Assembly: GCF_910592395.1 (NCBI RefSeq) | Contig: NC_088318.1 | Span: forward strand, 17,112,349-17,176,348 | Source of the DNA: Lineus longissimus | Lineage: Eukaryota; Nemertea; Pilidiophora; Heteronemertea; Lineidae | Length of the DNA: 64,000 bases | Direction: 5' to 3' | In this document: positions 61,801-64,000 of the stretch, piece by piece | Layout: every line of letters starts with the position of its first letter | Numbering within the stretch: the first letter of the stretch is position 1 | Notes under the pieces: model-generated | Databases searched by the model: none | What the model was told of the DNA's origin: nothing | The model's input: the letters and a program-made list of their open reading frames with translations, nothing else | Translations under genes and position numbers: made by a program

Positions 61801-63945
61801 CTGGAAATCAAAAGATATTTGAATTAGACGAGTTAGCCTATTGTGATATTTTAGTTTGGTGTATGAACTAAAATGTGCGTGACAAGAAAGTTGACAGCCG
61901 AATGTTGACTGCAAAGAACGGCTGGCTGAAAACAGATATTTTGCTGAAAATAACTCCGACAAATTGACGAATTAAGTGATTTGATGAGAAAGTGCGGAGG
62001 GGGGAGATTAAAAAGAAAAAGGACGAGCAGATATCGATCATCGCGGCGTTCGATGTTACATATGAAGTAAAAGACACTTGAAATATTGATAGCGTTTCTT
62101 GAGATGAGATTATTGGAAAGCTGAAAGATCTCGCCCAAAAAGAAAGATATCATCCAAATATACGCCAAAACGTTTGCTGACACTTTGAATATGAATTTCA
62201 ACATACCATGATAAACGATTGATATCCAAAATTAGCCTGACCGGATGGATAAATCAAATAGACTGTTTAAGCTAGTCGCACTGTACATGTACGTCTGCTG
62301 TCGTTGTGAGATTATGTTCGACTGATGTTATTCAAAGGGTTCCTTTTAAAAATACCTCTAACTGGTACGTTCGTGCATCAAAATGTGATCCCGAAGTCAG
62401 AAGATTCACCTTTTATTGAAAATTGAAATAGAATGTAAACTAACGCCAAACTGAGCTGCTAATCACAATCGAAGCGAATGGAGTCGGATGCCGCCGTCCG
62501 TCATAATCACCGCGATCCGGCGCAGTTGAGGATGCAAAGTTACATGACCCTGATGAGTTGCCCAGAGACAAAATCGATACTAGCAGATTGGTTGAAAGCC
62601 AGTTCTTCGTCATGTTCATGAAAGCTATCTACAGGTGTTCGTTTTGATTCATTCCTTGTAAAAGAAATTAGTAACGCCTGACCTCGAACTACACTCGGAC
62701 CCTTCGCAGCAAGCTGTTAGTGAGATTTCACCATGTTGTGATAATAGCGACAAATAGCACTTCAGGGTCAACTTTCTTTCATAAACCCGTAAACTTTTGA
62801 ACCTAAGACTAAACCTATTCGATCACAACATCACATCGTAATCAACGCCTCGCTGCTGACGGAACCCTCACTGCTGGGGACTTTGACCATGTTAATGTTG
62901 GCCAAGAGATCAGTTGGCAAACGCATCATCATTAGACGTCAGAACAATTCAGCTAATTAGCACTCTCTGGATGTGGATGGATTTCCATGTGTTGCTTTCT
63001 GATTCGGAGAATGAGAACAGTCTCTGGTGTTCTGTTAGGAGTAGCTCAGATGTTGGTGATTGAAACTAAGTGTGGACGGTAACTGGGCAGCCGACAGTTT
63101 TGTGGTGATGCCGTAATTGGCCCTAACAAAATTCTGTCAGAAACAGAAAGGAATGACTTTTTTTGATCTATTTTAGTCTCCTTTTGAAGGTCCAAATGAC
63201 TAGACTACGTCTAAAGTTAGCACATATGCATGGCCAACATCAGAATGATGAGTAGGACCGGCGAGAAGGACCTCAATATTTGATAATATAAGGGTCATCA
63301 ATATATATTATGATTAGACATACTTGGTGCCATTCACAGAATATCACAGGAGATACACCTTATAACAACCGAGATGAATTCAAGCCGTTGATATTCAATA
63401 TACTTCATAAATATAGGTTTTGACCTTTAAACAATTTTATAGTATATTTCAGTACATTCCTCACACATATAGCTACCTCAGTCATCACTATGTATAAGAA
63501 AGAGTATCAGGATAATTGATTTATATTATTGATCAAGTCTGTTTATGTTGGACATCAATGAAACAGCTATAATTTTCCAAACTGTCAATAAAGAGCCAAG
63601 CTGACAATGATCACCGTGTTCTGCTTGAAGCTTCCAATAAAAATCAATGCCATCACTAACTACTCAAAACTGTCGATAAGTAAAGGACGAAACATGTCGC
63701 GTTTCATATTAATGTAGTCGCTGTATCTATATCTAACTAGTTTCATAGAAATCAGTGAATTTAAAGTCAACGGTAACTTTAGAACAGAGCGTTAAAAAAC
63801 GCACATATTCGTATTACATGTACGTTTAAAGTCATACCCATTTGCTAGTCTACTGCCGACAATGATTAAACCTGAGATGAGGACCAGGCCGCGGCATCTC
63901 AAGGAAAGAAACCAAGACACATCAACTCTCATATAATTTACTTAC
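61801..63945. other. probable 5' intron of the guanylate cyclase gene
   Basis: A 2.1-kb AT-rich stretch with no coding exon recognised. It is bounded on the minus strand by the acceptor at 61801 (GATTTCCAG) and, if the upstream exon is real, by the donor at 63945. Confidence 0.4.
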
Positions 63946-64000
63946 CGACCGCTGATTTTTAAGTACTCCCGCTGCCGGAACATCAAATGTTCTCTCCGAT
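63946..64000 (-). CDS. candidate upstream exon of the guanylate cyclase gene, cut by the window end
   Basis: On the minus strand a perfect donor (GTCG|GTAAGT) follows a stretch open in the frame SERTFDVPAAGVLKNQRS, phase 0. The 61800 acceptor exon is also phase 0 and continues [11 protein letters not shown]… into MPRNS, so the two would join in frame. It could equally be 5' UTR. Confidence 0.35.

Overview
This is animal nuclear DNA. Ten genes can be traced, nearly all with many exons. Introns are GT-AG with flanking reading phases that match, and intergenic DNA is AT-rich and carries SINEs, foldback elements and minisatellites. The gene set suggests a marine invertebrate, most likely a lophotrochozoan or invertebrate deuterostome. 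It includes a NIT-domain receptor guanylate cyclase, a pleckstrin-homology formin of the type placental mammals have lost, and an axonemal-type WD40 protein. The species cannot be fixed from the sequence alone.

Layout, with coding strands: end of a Ser/Thr-rich PAN/apple protein (+, 1-522); SDR16C-type retinol dehydrogenase (-, 1698-4363); PH-domain formin, PHCF (+, 5808-16010); ubiquitin E2 variant UBE2V (-, 22413-24141); large unidentified helical-repeat protein (+, 26084-37194); peroxisomal enoyl-CoA isomerase ending in SKL (-, 39316-40766); WDR97-like WD40 protein (+, 41345-51557); exosome subunit EXOSC4/RRP41 (-, 52213-53392); C18orf21-like zinc-ribbon protein (+, 54325-56424); NIT-domain guanylate cyclase (-, 58365-61737, possibly reaching past the window edge). 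The strands alternate without exception, so every neighbouring pair is head-to-head or tail-to-tail. Four head-to-head pairs probably share promoter regions.

The genes do not form one pathway. They cover retinoid metabolism, actin assembly, ubiquitin signalling, peroxisomal lipid oxidation, RNA decay, a probable ciliary protein and cGMP signalling. Exon models were built by hand from splice sites and phase. In every complete model the exon lengths sum to a multiple of three and end at a stop.

Notable structure: the last exon of the SDR gene is tandemly duplicated with both splice acceptors and stops intact; two other short recent tandem duplications lie in the helical-repeat gene; two members of one foldback MITE family sit at 21.2 and 34.1 kb; composite tRNA/5S-like SINEs lie at 4.7 and 13.4-13.8 kb; and a 21-bp repeat sits just downstream of the first FH2 exon of the formin. 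I found no rRNA gene, intact tRNA gene, CRISPR array or viral gene.
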